Source: Aureimonas sp. AU20 (GTDB lineage: Bacteria > Pseudomonadota > Alphaproteobacteria > Rhizobiales > Rhizobiaceae). Taken from it: 64,000 nt of DNA. The DNA lies in contig NZ_CP006367.1 of the NCBI RefSeq assembly GCF_001442755.1, positions 1,984,001 through 2,048,000 of the forward strand, written 5' to 3'. Shown here one piece after another: positions 8,609 through 16,675 of the stretch (the stretch's first letter is position 1; every line of letters starts with the position of its first letter). The notes under the pieces were generated by a model. The model did no database searches. It was not told where the DNA came from and was given only the letters and a program-made list of their open reading frames with translations. The translations under genes and the position numbers were made by a program.

Positions 8609-9955
8609 TCAGGCCGAGGCCGTCGTCAGGCCTGCATGCCAGTGGCCTTTGAAATAGCCGGTCTTCAACACGTAGACCACCATGCACAACGAGACGAAGC
8701 CCTCCACGAGAAGCAGCGTCATCGCCGCGCCCTCGGCGCCGAAGGCGCGCGTCAGCGGCGCGATCAGGATCAGGCTGAGAACGCCGCCCGAGATCAGAAT
8801 GATGTTGAAGGGCTTGGTGCGCTTGTTGGGCAGCAGGATCTGCAAGCCGAGGAAGGTGGAAAAGGACATGACGATCGGCAGCAGCGACAGCCAACGCAGA
8901 ACATCCGCCGCCGGGGCGAACTGCTTGCCGCCGATGATGGTGACGAAATGCGGAGCGAAGAGCCAGAGCGCCGCGCTGATGCCGGCCGAGATCACCACGA
9001 GGCCGATGCCGGAGATCTTCAGGAGCGGCGCAGCCGCGCTGGGGTCCGAGGCCACGAGACGGCTGATCCGCGGAAAGAGGGCCGTGGAAACGGGCTGGAG
9101 AACCGACTGCGCGGCCTGCCGGATGCGGTCGGCAAGGGCGAACTGGCCGACGGCCACGGGACCGGCGAGGAAGCCGAGGATCACCGGCGTCAGATTGACA
9201 TAGACGCCGATGGCCGTGGTCGACAGGAAGATGGTCGACCCTTCCTTCACCTCGACATAGATGTCGTGCAGCGTCGGACGGCGCCACATGAGGATGCCGT
9301 CGTGGTGCAGAAGCCAGACGCTGACGGAACCCGCGATGAGCGAGACCGCGCCCTGGATGGCGATGATGAGCGGAGCGTCGGCCGGGGAGTGGACGAAGAG
9401 CACGATGAAGACGAGCGTCAGGATGCGCCCGCCGATCTGGATGGCGGAGAAGGCGCGCATGCGCTCCAGCCCGGTCAGCAGCCAGTTCGGAAACAGGGCC
9501 GTGCCGGCGATCACCAGCAGCCCCCAGAAATAGAAGGGCGCGGCGTCCCGGAAGAAAGGAACGGTCGCGATCAAGGCGAGGAGCACGAGGCCCATCGCGC
9601 CGGCCAGGAGAACCTGACCGAGGATAGTCGCGATCGCCACCTTGGACACTTCCACCGGGTCGTCGCCGATCGCAGCGATCTTGCGGGTCGCGCTCCAGGA
9701 AAAACCCCAGGACACGAAGAGGCAGAAGAAGCCGAGCACGAGCTGCGTCATCGCAACGTGGCCCCAGTCCTCCAACCCGAGCACGCGAGTCGTGTAGGCC
9801 GCGATCGCAAGCGGGAGAACATAAGCGGAAATCTGCAGGAAGCCGAGAGCCGTGATGTTGCCGATCAGGCCGGCGCGCGCCGAATCGTCCCGCGAGGGCG
9901 CATCGGCCCCGGCGGGATCGGGCTGTTTGCGACGCAGAAAGGCCGGGCCGGGCAT
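8609..9955 (-). CDS. Oligosaccharide flippase (Wzx-like)
   Basis: A MOP-superfamily membrane protein of 448 residues with about 12-14 hydrophobic helices, expected to flip undecaprenyl-linked repeat units to the periplasm. The N-terminal helix region (LIGNITALGFLQISAYVLPLAIAAYTTRVLG) is the typical polysaccharide-synthesis signature, and YFKGHWHAGL is the cytoplasmic end. ATG 9955 has GGAGA about 6 bases upstream. It is first in the minus-strand operon, so the promoter must lie in the 268-base divergent region at 9956-10223. Confidence 0.88.
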   Translation of the reverse strand: MPGPAFLRRKQPDPAGADAPSRDDSARAGLIGNITALGFLQISAYVLPLAIAAYTTRVLGLEDWGHVAMTQLVLGFFCLFVSWGFSWSATRKIAAIGDDPVEVSKVAIATILGQVLLAGAMGLVLLALIATVPFFRDAAPFYFWGLLVIAGTALFPNWLLTGLERMRAFSAIQIGGRILTLVFIVLFVHSPADAPLIIAIQGAVSLIAGSVSVWLLHHDGILMWRRPTLHDIYVEVKEGSTIFLSTTAIGVYVNLTPVILGFLAGPVAVGQFALADRIRQAAQSVLQPVSTALFPRISRLVASDPSAAAPLLKISGIGLVVISAGISAALWLFAPHFVTIIGGKQFAPAADVLRWLSLLPIVMSFSTFLGLQILLPNKRTKPFNIILISGGVLSLILIAPLTRAFGAEGAAMTLLLVEGFVSLCMVVYVLKTGYFKGHWHAGLTTASA

Positions 9956-10223
9956 GCGGAATCTCCTCGCCGATCGGCAGGCAGGGTTCAGGACGAGTCG
10001 CCGATAGGTTTGCTGCGCTGCACGAAAAACCGGCAGTTCAAATCATTATGCATTGACTTTTGCGGCACGTCCAGCAAGAAAATCCAATTGTGGGTTACCG
10101 CACTGCGGAATCCGATAGTTAAGATCCTATCCATCCGAACCCGTTGCTTGCCTTATCTCGCTCTCGCATCTCCATATTGTGGCTGAAATGTGAGCGGGAG
10201 CGTCAGTATGCAGTTGTCATGGG
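9956..10223. promoter_or_regulatory. Divergent intergenic region between flippase and GT2 operons
   Basis: A 268-base gap noticeably richer in A+T than its surroundings between about 10020 and 10185, the usual sign of back-to-back promoters. On the plus strand TTGACT at about 10055 is the best -35-like hexamer. I could not assign convincing -10 boxes or a repeat that would mark an operator. Confidence 0.4.
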
Positions 10224-11195
10224 GTGATGGGGCGGTTTCTTGTCGGGTTTCGTGGCGTAAATCAAATGTATGGGGCGGGCGTGGAGCGGATGTTGGACGG
10301 CGTATCGAAGTTTCCGGTCTTCGTGGCGATTGTTACCTCCGGTCGTGCGGCCGTTCTGAATGAAACGCTTCGCTATCTCGGGCGTCAGACCTCGCTGCCC
10401 GAGCGCGTGTTCGTCTGCCCCGCACAGCCGGCCGACTTCACCTTCCCCTCGGATGAGCGCTTGCCCTTCGCTGTGGAGGTCGTGACATCTCCGCAGGGCG
10501 CCTGCGTCCAGCGTAACGCGATTCTGGACCAGCTCACCGGGGAGACTTCGGGCGCGGTTCTGTTTCTCGACGACGACTTCTTTCCGCGCGCCGACTACGT
10601 CGCGGAAACGGCCGCGCTTTTCCAGCTTCATCCCGACATCGCCCTGGCGACGGGCACGGTTCTTGCCGACGGGGCGCCGGGGCCTGGGCTAACGGTCGCC
10701 GATGCGATCGAGACTCTGGCCGCCGACACGCTACACCCTGAGGAAGACCTGCAGCCCGTCTACAACGGCTATGGCTGCAACATGGCCGTGCGGCTCGACA
10801 CGGTGAACCGCCGGACGTTGCGCTTCGACACCGAGCTTCCGCTTTACGCCTGGTTGGAGGATGTCGATTTCAGCCGTCGGCTGGCCACCGATGGTCGGCT
10901 GGTTCAATCGACGCGGCTGCGCGGCGTTCACATGGGCGTCAAGCGCGGGCGCAGTTCCGGGCTTCGCCTGGGCTATTCGCAGATCGCCAATCCCTGGTAC
11001 CTCATGCGCAAGCGCACGATGCGCCCGGACCTTGCCGCCAAGCAGGCCCTGCGCAATATCGCAGCCAATCTCGCCAAGGTGGGGAAGCCGGAACCTTGGG
11101 TCGACCGTCGCGGTCGGGTGAAGGGCAATCTTCTGGCATTGCGCGATCTCCTTCGAGGCCGCCTCCACCCCAAAAATATCCTCATGCTCGGTTAG
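10224..11195 (+). CDS. Family 2 glycosyltransferase
   Basis: A GT-A enzyme of 323 residues at most. It has FPVFVAIVTSGRAAVLNETL (nucleotide-site strand), GAVLFLDDDFFPRADY (DxD-type metal site with three Asp) and PLYAWLEDVDFSRRL (the ED/ExDxxxR catalytic region). The start is uncertain. GTG 10224 gives an N-terminal 20-25 residues that look non-homologous. ATG 10290, with GGAG just before it, would start immediately before the fold (MLDGVSKFPVF). It is first gene of a three-gene plus-strand run with GH16 and GT4. Confidence 0.8.
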   Translation: MMGRFLVGFRGVNQMYGAGVERMLDGVSKFPVFVAIVTSGRAAVLNETLRYLGRQTSLPERVFVCPAQPADFTFPSDERLPFAVEVVTSPQGACVQRNAILDQLTGETSGAVLFLDDDFFPRADYVAETAALFQLHPDIALATGTVLADGAPGPGLTVADAIETLAADTLHPEEDLQPVYNGYGCNMAVRLDTVNRRTLRFDTELPLYAWLEDVDFSRRLATDGRLVQSTRLRGVHMGVKRGRSSGLRLGYSQIANPWYLMRKRTMRPDLAAKQALRNIAANLAKVGKPEPWVDRRGRVKGNLLALRDLLRGRLHPKNILMLG

Positions 11196-11258
11196 GGCGG
11201 TTCGGACCCGATCGCCAGAGGGCCGGTTATCCAGTCCGCCGGTAGCCAAGGAGACACG

Positions 11259-12083
11259 ATGCCCATTTTCCGCTCCCTTCGTCTGACGACGTCGTTCGCC
11301 CTTCTCACCTTCGGCGCTCTCGCCGTTTTCGGTCCGCGCTTTGCCGCCGATGCCGAAGAGCAGAAGCTCGACCTCAGCGGCTACGAGGTCACCTTCGCCG
11401 ACGAGTTCGACACGCTGGATGTCTCTGCCTGGGGGCCGCACACGCGCTGGATCGCCCACACGCCCTGGCATGGCGATTTCGGCGACGCGCAATTCGTCGA
11501 TCCTCGTCCCGGCTTTCCCTTCACGGTGGAAGACGGAATGCTGACCATCACTGCCGCGCGCAACGAAAACGGCAAGTGGGAAGCCGGCCTCCTGTCGGGC
11601 CACGATCTGAAGGGCAACGGCTTTGCGCAGACCTACGGCTATTTCGAAGTGAGGGCCAAGCTGCCGGCCGGCGAGGGCGTCTGGCCGGCCTTCTGGCTGA
11701 TGGGGACCGAGCGCTCGAAATACGCGGTGGAAGTGGATGTCATGGAATTCTACGGCCACGAGCCGACGAAATTCCAAAGCTACTACCATCTCTGGCAAAT
11801 GGACGGAAAATCGCCGGAGAAGCACATCGGCCACATGCAGCAGACCGATATTGATCTGACGAAGGACTTCCATCGGTTCGGCGTCATGATCGAGAAGGAC
11901 AAGACGACCTTCTATCTCGACGGCGTCGCCTATTGGTCCTTCGACACGCCGCCCGAATTTGAGCAGCCCTTGTTCCCTCTGGTCAATCTCGCGCTCGGCA
12001 GCGGCTTTTCCGTCGAAAACACGCCCGATCCTTCGAAACTCCTCGTGGACTATGTCCGCATCTACGCGCGAAAGCAGGGCTGA
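11259..12083 (+). CDS. Exported family 16 glycoside hydrolase
   Basis: A secreted endo-beta-glycanase-type enzyme (beta-jelly-roll). A signal peptide of about 30 residues ends near AAD-AEE. The GH16 catalytic motif E-V-D-V-M-E is present with nucleophile Glu158 and acid/base Glu163; TYGYFEVRAKLPAGEGVWPAFWLMG is the usual flanking strand. The length of 274 residues fits a single catalytic domain. It lies between two glycosyltransferase genes, with the next gene starting on the last base of its stop. By analogy with ExoK-type depolymerases it probably trims the polymer made by this locus; substrate linkage is inference. Confidence 0.9.
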   Translation: MPIFRSLRLTTSFALLTFGALAVFGPRFAADAEEQKLDLSGYEVTFADEFDTLDVSAWGPHTRWIAHTPWHGDFGDAQFVDPRPGFPFTVEDGMLTITAARNENGKWEAGLLSGHDLKGNGFAQTYGYFEVRAKLPAGEGVWPAFWLMGTERSKYAVEVDVMEFYGHEPTKFQSYYHLWQMDGKSPEKHIGHMQQTDIDLTKDFHRFGVMIEKDKTTFYLDGVAYWSFDTPPEFEQPLFPLVNLALGSGFSVENTPDPSKLLVDYVRIYARKQG

Positions 12084-13171
12084 TGCGCATCCTCCATCTC
12101 GCCAACCACTGCCGCATGGGCCATGGCAACGTTCATCTCGCCGTGGACCTTGCCTGCGTGCAGGCCGAGAAGGGGGATCACGTCTTCTATGGTGGGGAGG
12201 GCGGCGAGTTGGAGCCGACCCTTGCCGCTTCGGGCGTCACGCATGTGCCGCTGGTCCAGCGCACGCGCAGGCCGCAGGAGCTGCTGGGTTCTCTGGCGCG
12301 CCTTCGCGGCCTCATTCGTCGCCACCGCATCGACGTCGTCCATGCGCACATGATGTCCGGCGCGGTGCTGGGCTATGTCGCGACGCGCGCGAGCCGAGCC
12401 CGGCTCGTGACCACCGTGCACAATTCCTTCGATTCCCATTCGCGCATCATGCGCCTGGGCGATCGGGTCGTCGCCATCAGCCGGGCCGAGCATGCCACCC
12501 TGCGCGTCGCCGGGTTCTCCGAGCGGCAGCTTTCGATCATCGTCAACGCCACGCTCGGCGGCGCGCGCATGCGCATGTTCGGCACGAACGAGACGCTGAC
12601 CCGCCCGGTTCCCATCCTCTGCACGGTCTGCGGGCTGCACGAGCGCAAGGGCGTCGCGACCTTGATCGATGCTTTCGCCTCCATCGCGGCCCTGTATGAG
12701 AGCGAGTTGCACATCGTCGGCGACGGTCCGGACCGCGCCGCACTGGAGGCGCGCGCGGCGCAGACCGGCTTCGGGAACCGGATCGTCTTCCACGGTTCGC
12801 TGGAAGATCCCGGCCGCGTCCTGCGAGGCGCCGCCATCTTCGCCCTGGCTTCGCATGCCGAACCCATGGGCCTCGTCAATATCGAGGCGCGTCAGGCGGG
12901 CTGCGCCATCGTCGCTTCCGATGTCGGCGGCATTCCGGAAGTCCTGGACGAAGGTCAGGCCGGCCTTCTCGTCCCCCCTCGCGACGTCGCCGCCTTTGCC
13001 GCAGCCTTCGACCGCCTCCTCGGAGATCCCGCCTATCTCGCCGAGATGCAGCGTCGCTCCGCCTCCAATCTCGAGCGCTTCGGCGTCGACCATCTCTGGT
13101 CCGAACACGATCGCCTCTACCGCGAACTGGTCGGAGCGCCAAAGTCGGTCTCGGCAGCGATCGCTTCCTGA
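12083..13171 (+). CDS. Family 4 glycosyltransferase
   Basis: A GT-B retaining glycosyltransferase of 362 residues. The N-terminal domain is MRILHLANHCRMGHGNVHLAVDL and includes DVVHAHMMSGAVLGY. The C-terminal donor domain has LHIVGDGPDRAALEARA and AEPMGLVNIEARQAGCAIVASDVGG. In the family EX7E motif the first Glu is in HAEPMG and the second in NIEA. Its ATG overlaps the GH16 stop (TGATG), so translation is probably coupled. It is last in the operon. No clear terminator was seen in the 240 bases before the tRNA. The sugar specificity is unknown. Confidence 0.85.
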   Translation: MRILHLANHCRMGHGNVHLAVDLACVQAEKGDHVFYGGEGGELEPTLAASGVTHVPLVQRTRRPQELLGSLARLRGLIRRHRIDVVHAHMMSGAVLGYVATRASRARLVTTVHNSFDSHSRIMRLGDRVVAISRAEHATLRVAGFSERQLSIIVNATLGGARMRMFGTNETLTRPVPILCTVCGLHERKGVATLIDAFASIAALYESELHIVGDGPDRAALEARAAQTGFGNRIVFHGSLEDPGRVLRGAAIFALASHAEPMGLVNIEARQAGCAIVASDVGGIPEVLDEGQAGLLVPPRDVAAFAAAFDRLLGDPAYLAEMQRRSASNLERFGVDHLWSEHDRLYRELVGAPKSVSAAIAS

Positions 13172-13376
13172 TCGAGCGATAAGCCTCAACTTTCGATCGC
13201 GTGCTTCGCCGAAACGCGAAGCCGACGATCTGAACAAACGCGATTGTTCTTGGGCTTGGACAATGCCTTCGCGGACGACGAGCAAGGGCATCTTCCGATC
13301 GTCACGCGATAGCAGACGGTAGGATTTCAACGTCTAATGTGCGTTTCCCAACCGCCGTTATGGGGCTAAGCTCGAA

Positions 13377-13392
13377 GCAAATTAAAATTTGC
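13377..13392. repeat. AT-rich inverted repeat downstream of tRNA
   Basis: Two 7-base arms (GCAAATT and AATTTGC) flank AA, followed by another AAATTTG. It lies 25 bases past the tRNA 3' end on the minus strand and may be a weak transcription end. There is no long T-run. Confidence 0.35.
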
Positions 13393-13414
13393 AAATTTGT
13401 ATCTCAAGAAGAGA

Positions 13415-13490
13415 TGGTGCCGCTTAGGTGACTCGAACACCTGACCCCATCATTACGAATGATGTGCTCTACCAACTGAGCTAAAGCGGC
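13415..13490 (-). tRNA. tRNA-Thr (anticodon CGU)
   Basis: Read on the minus strand the sequence folds as a full cloverleaf. The acceptor arm is GCCGCUU paired with AAGCGGC, with discriminator A and an encoded CCA at 13415-13417. The D arm is GCUC-GAGC, the anticodon arm is CAUCA/UGATG around loop UUCGUAA, and the T arm is AGGUG with UUCGAGU. Anticodon CGU reads ACG (Thr). Confidence 0.97.
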
Positions 13491-13523
13491 TTGGCTCGGC
13501 TATGGCAGCCGGCCGTGAGCGGG

Positions 13524-13552
13524 TTACTACTCAATTCTCCGGGGCCGCGCAA
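13524..13552 (-). promoter_or_regulatory. Candidate promoter of tRNA-Thr
   Basis: On the minus strand TTGCGC (13552-13547) and TAGTAA (13529-13524) are 17 bases apart. A start near 13517 would give a leader of about 27 bases before the mature tRNA. The hexamer matches are modest. Confidence 0.35.
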
Positions 13553-13602
13553 CAGGAAAAATGCGCGGCTTTCGCCGGGAAGCGGAGCGGCGCCGGGTCG
13601 GC

Positions 13603-14583
13603 CTAGACGCGGCGGGATTGGACCGGTGTGGCGCCCAGTTTCGAACAAGCTTCGGCATACTCCCGGGCAAGGCGATCGATCAGGGCGGCGGCGGGGAGGA
13701 CCGAATCGACCGCGCCGATGCCCTGGCCGGCGCCCCAGATATCCTTCCAGGCCTTGGCGGCTTTCTCGCCGCCGAAATCCATCTTCGACGGGTCGGACTG
13801 GGGCAGGTTGTCGGGGTCGAGACCGGCGGCCTGGATCGAGGCCTTGAGATAATTGCCGTGAACGCCGGTGAAGAGGTTGCTGTAGACGATGTCCGCCGCG
13901 TGGCCGGCAACCACCGCGTCCTTGTAGGCGGTGGCGGCATTGGCTTCGTCGGTGGCGATGAAGGCGGAGCCGATATAGGCGCCATCCGCGCCCATGGCCT
14001 CGGCCGCGAGCACGCCCGCGCCGGTGGCGATTGCGCCGGACAGGAAGAGCGGTCCGCCGAACCAGCGGCGGATCTCCGACACGAGGGCGAAGGGGGAGAG
14101 CGTGCCGGCATGCCCGCCGGCGCCGGCCGCCACGGCGATCAGCCCGTCGGCACCCTTTTCGATCGCCTTGTGGGCGAAGCGGTCGTTGATGACGTCGTGC
14201 AGCACCACGCCGCCATAGGAATGAACGGCCTGATTGACCTCCTCGACGGCGCCGAGCGACGTGATGACGATAGGAACCTTGTGATCGACGCAGACGCGTA
14301 GATCGGCGTCGAGGCGCGCATTGGAGCGATGGACGATCTGGTTGACCGCGAAGGGCGCGGCGGGCTGGTCTGGATGCGCCGCGACGTGTTCGGCGAGCGC
14401 GGCCTGGATCTGCTCCAGCCAGTTCGCCAGATTTTCCGCAGGCCGCGCGTTGAGCGCGGGGAAGGCGCCGACGATGCCCGAGCGACACTGCGCGATCGTC
14501 AGGGCAGGGTTCGAGATGATGAAGAGCGGCGCGGCGATGACCGGCAGCCGAAGGCGGCCCTGAAGGATCTCCGGCAGTGACAT
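13603..14583 (-). CDS. Nitronate monooxygenase (2-nitropropane dioxygenase family)
   Basis: An FMN-dependent TIM-barrel enzyme oxidising alkyl nitronates such as propionate-3-nitronate. The N-terminus reads LPVIAAPLFIISNPAL (FMN site). GAGGHAGTLSPFALV carries the catalytic His, and GAIATGAGVLAAEAMGADGAYIGSAF is the phosphate-binding loop. I chose ATG 14583 over an upstream in-frame start because GAGAGGAGA sits 6-8 bases before it and homologues begin at this point. The length is 326 residues. A direct repeat of ACGTAA lies just upstream and may be an operator. No operon partner is seen on the same strand. Confidence 0.9.
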   Translation of the reverse strand: MSLPEILQGRLRLPVIAAPLFIISNPALTIAQCRSGIVGAFPALNARPAENLANWLEQIQAALAEHVAAHPDQPAAPFAVNQIVHRSNARLDADLRVCVDHKVPIVITSLGAVEEVNQAVHSYGGVVLHDVINDRFAHKAIEKGADGLIAVAAGAGGHAGTLSPFALVSEIRRWFGGPLFLSGAIATGAGVLAAEAMGADGAYIGSAFIATDEANAATAYKDAVVAGHAADIVYSNLFTGVHGNYLKASIQAAGLDPDNLPQSDPSKMDFGGEKAAKAWKDIWGAGQGIGAVDSVLPAAALIDRLAREYAEACSKLGATPVQSRRV

Positions 14584-14596
14584 GGCACTCTCCTCT

Positions 14597-14614
14597 CTTT
14601 GACGTAAACGTAAG
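14597..14614. promoter_or_regulatory. Possible MerR/LiuR-like operator before nitronate monooxygenase
   Basis: The segment CTTTGACGTAAACGTAAG contains two ACGTAA units in tandem (6-base period), 14-31 bases upstream of the ATG. It resembles from memory the ACGT-rich boxes of LiuR-type MerR regulators of branched-chain acid catabolism. The regulator is not in this window. Confidence 0.35.
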
Positions 14615-14659
14615 ACAGAGTTAGCGCAGGTGGTGCGACCTGCCAAGCCGTTTTGGCGC

Positions 14660-14758
14660 TCAACCGGCCGATCCGGAAATCTGGATCTGCAAGAGGGCGC
14701 TGTCGCTCCAAAGGAATGTCATGCGTCCATGTTCGATCAGCTCGCCCGAGTCGCGCAT
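14660..14758 (-). CDS. Possible small protein, 32 residues
   Basis: A short frame on the minus strand starts at ATG and translates as MRDSGELIEHGRMTFLWSD and a short hydrophobic end. The composition is more protein-like than the surrounding shadow frames. A weak GGCGG lies upstream. I recognise no family, and it could be chance in a high-GC gap. Confidence 0.22.
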   Translation of the reverse strand: MRDSGELIEHGRMTFLWSDSALLQIQISGSAG

Positions 14759-14915
14759 ATGGCCCGACCGCCGTCGCCTTGGCACGACGCGGGCGCGCCG
14801 GATTAACCATCGTTGCCGCTCTGCAACGCAGCAAGGGAATCGTCGAAGGGATGGCACCGGAAACGGCGGATTCGCGTTGGACTGGTTTGACGGTCGAATT
14901 CGGAAGGTGCCGCCC

Positions 14916-15737
14916 ATGATGTCCCGGTCCACGCGCTTTGCTTTGGCGGCTCTCGGCACGCTTGGATTCTGCGGCCTCGGCGCGTTTTGGGGCGGAATGT
15001 CGATAGCGGCGGATGCCGACAGCCCGGCGGTCGGGGTCGTGGCGCCGCCCCCGTCCGAGGAAGTGGACCTGCCGGCGGTCCCCAAGACGCAGGATCTGGC
15101 CGCGCCCTTCGGTGGCAGCTGCTCGGAAGAATGCGAGACGAGCCTGTCGATGCTGTCGGACGGGGACCGCGAAGGGCTGATCGATCTGCCGGCGCGGGTG
15201 CAGCGCACGCTGGCCGCTATCGGTCCGATCAAGGGCGACGGGGGAACCAAGGCGGCGGCTGAAGTGGCGCGACGGCTGACCGACACCGACGCCACTGGCA
15301 CGGTGGCGCAGCCGGGCGCCGAACAGACGCTGGCTGCGCCGATCGACGTGCAGACCGGCGAGGCCGACTGCACCTTGCGCTGGTTCGGCTTCATGGACGA
15401 GACGGTCAAGACCGTTGGCACGCATCGCTGCCGAATCGGCAAGGCGGCGGATGGAACGGTGACGATCGAGAAGCTGACGGGCGAGCGCATGCTGGTTCAT
15501 CTCGCGCCGCTGAACGACCGATTTTCCGCCTATCTCGGGCGCTCCTTCCTGCCCGAGCAGGCGGAGCGCGAATATGACCTGAAGACCCCGCTCAACGCCG
15601 GGAACGGCAATTTCGGCAATGTTTCCGGCCTCGCGACCTTGAGCGGCGGGCAGATCGTGCTGATCGGCGGAGCGGAGCTTGGCATGTCGCCGGCCGACGA
15701 CACGTTCTTCTCCGTGCTCACCATCTCGGGAAGCTGA
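14916..15737 (+). CDS. Exported/anchored protein of unknown function
   Basis: A 273-residue protein that I do not recognise. It has an N-terminal signal or anchor segment (about residues 8-30, RFALAALGTLGFCGLGAFWGG) and then a Pro/Val-rich linker. A periplasmic domain follows with one Cys pair near the front (GSCSEECETS) and another pair later (DCTLRWFG and HRCRIG), suggesting disulfides. The C-terminal part is beta-rich (SGLATLSGGQIVLIGGAEL). ATG 14916 follows GGAAGG. The frame is open for 65 codons upstream, but those codons are not protein-like. It stands alone between the nitronate monooxygenase and the exonuclease gene. Confidence 0.7.
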   Translation: MMSRSTRFALAALGTLGFCGLGAFWGGMSIAADADSPAVGVVAPPPSEEVDLPAVPKTQDLAAPFGGSCSEECETSLSMLSDGDREGLIDLPARVQRTLAAIGPIKGDGGTKAAAEVARRLTDTDATGTVAQPGAEQTLAAPIDVQTGEADCTLRWFGFMDETVKTVGTHRCRIGKAADGTVTIEKLTGERMLVHLAPLNDRFSAYLGRSFLPEQAEREYDLKTPLNAGNGNFGNVSGLATLSGGQIVLIGGAELGMSPADDTFFSVLTISGS

Positions 15738-15793
15738 TCGGATTGCCGCATGGGGCTTGCGATGCGCGGCGCGCCGGACGATCTTGATCCCGC

Positions 15794-16606
15794 ATGGATC
15801 CGCTCTTCCCCCATTCACCCGTTACCCCGCATCTGTTTCCCGAGGCCGCGCCCACGATCGTCCGTGTGATCGACACGGAGACGGCCGGTCATCGGCTGGA
15901 GGAGGACGCGGTGATTGAGATCGGCTCGGTCGATCTCGATCTCGCTACGGGTCGCATCTTCAACCCGATGCAGACCCTGGCCGATCCCGCCGGTATCGAG
16001 ATCAACCCGCATGCGCGGCGCGTCCATAAGATCAGCGACGAGATGCTGGTGGGCGCACCGCCCTTCGGCGAGGCCGTGCAGCCTTTCGCGACGAGCCGTC
16101 TTTTCGCTGCCCAGCGCGCGAGCTTCGACCGCTCGCGGCTTCGCCTGGCTGGCACCTGGCTCTGCACCTACAAGCTGGCGCTGCGGGCATTCCCGGACGT
16201 GCGGGCACATGGGCTGCAGTCGCTGGTCAAATACGTGCCGCTCGACCTGGCCGACGTTGCCGCGGATCTCGAAGGGCTTCACCCGCACCGCGCTTTGTTC
16301 GATGCGCTCTGCACGGCGGTGCTCCTGCGCCGCATCACGGCCGAGCTGCTGCCCCGCTGCCGCGACCTTTCGGATTTTCTGGAGCGAGCCGAGCGCGTGT
16401 CGAACGAGCCGGCCCTCCTGGCGCGGCTTCGCTTCGGCCGGCATCGCAATGCCCTCCTGCGCGATGTGCCGACCGACTATCTGGAATGGCTGGTGCGCGA
16501 GCCCGGCATGGAGGCCGACGCCGTCTATAGCGCGCGCCATCACCTGCAGCAGCGCGCGGAGAAGGCGCTGTCGGCCTTCGCCCGGCCTTTGCCTGCGGCC
16601 TGCTAG
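15794..16606 (+). CDS. DnaQ-like 3'-5' exonuclease with DUF3820-like tail
   Basis: A DEDDh-type exonuclease related to the DNA polymerase III epsilon subunit. Exo I is VIDTETAG (Asp27, Glu29), Exo II is ASFD (Asp112), and Exo III is HPHRALFDA (His165, Asp170), so all catalytic residues are present. After about residue 195 a short domain, RFGRHRNALLRDVPTDYLEWLVRE, resembles the DUF3820 (quorum-regulated virulence factor-like) module found fused to such nucleases. The DNA ligase gene starts 69 bases downstream on the same strand, suggesting a shared repair role, though no interaction is shown by sequence. Confidence 0.85.
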   Translation: MDPLFPHSPVTPHLFPEAAPTIVRVIDTETAGHRLEEDAVIEIGSVDLDLATGRIFNPMQTLADPAGIEINPHARRVHKISDEMLVGAPPFGEAVQPFATSRLFAAQRASFDRSRLRLAGTWLCTYKLALRAFPDVRAHGLQSLVKYVPLDLADVAADLEGLHPHRALFDALCTAVLLRRITAELLPRCRDLSDFLERAERVSNEPALLARLRFGRHRNALLRDVPTDYLEWLVREPGMEADAVYSARHHLQQRAEKALSAFARPLPAAC

Positions 16607-16675
16607 GCTTCCGGGACGAGCCCTCGGCCCTAGTTAAAGCGGTCGACCAAGGGCCTTCCACCGGAGCGAGCCGCC

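Larger units (their letters stand above)
14584..14915. other. Gap of 332 bases between nitronate monooxygenase and the exported protein
   Basis: The left end holds the ribosome-binding site and a repeated ACGTAA element (14602-14613). The middle contains a possible 32-codon frame on the minus strand (14660-14758), listed separately. The right end holds GGAAGG before the next start. Nothing else is recognisable. Confidence 0.6.

Noticed and set aside
13415..13490. tRNA-Thr as an integration site bounding a polysaccharide island
   Set aside because: No integrase, no direct repeat of the tRNA 3' end within the window, and no base-composition break except a short AT patch.
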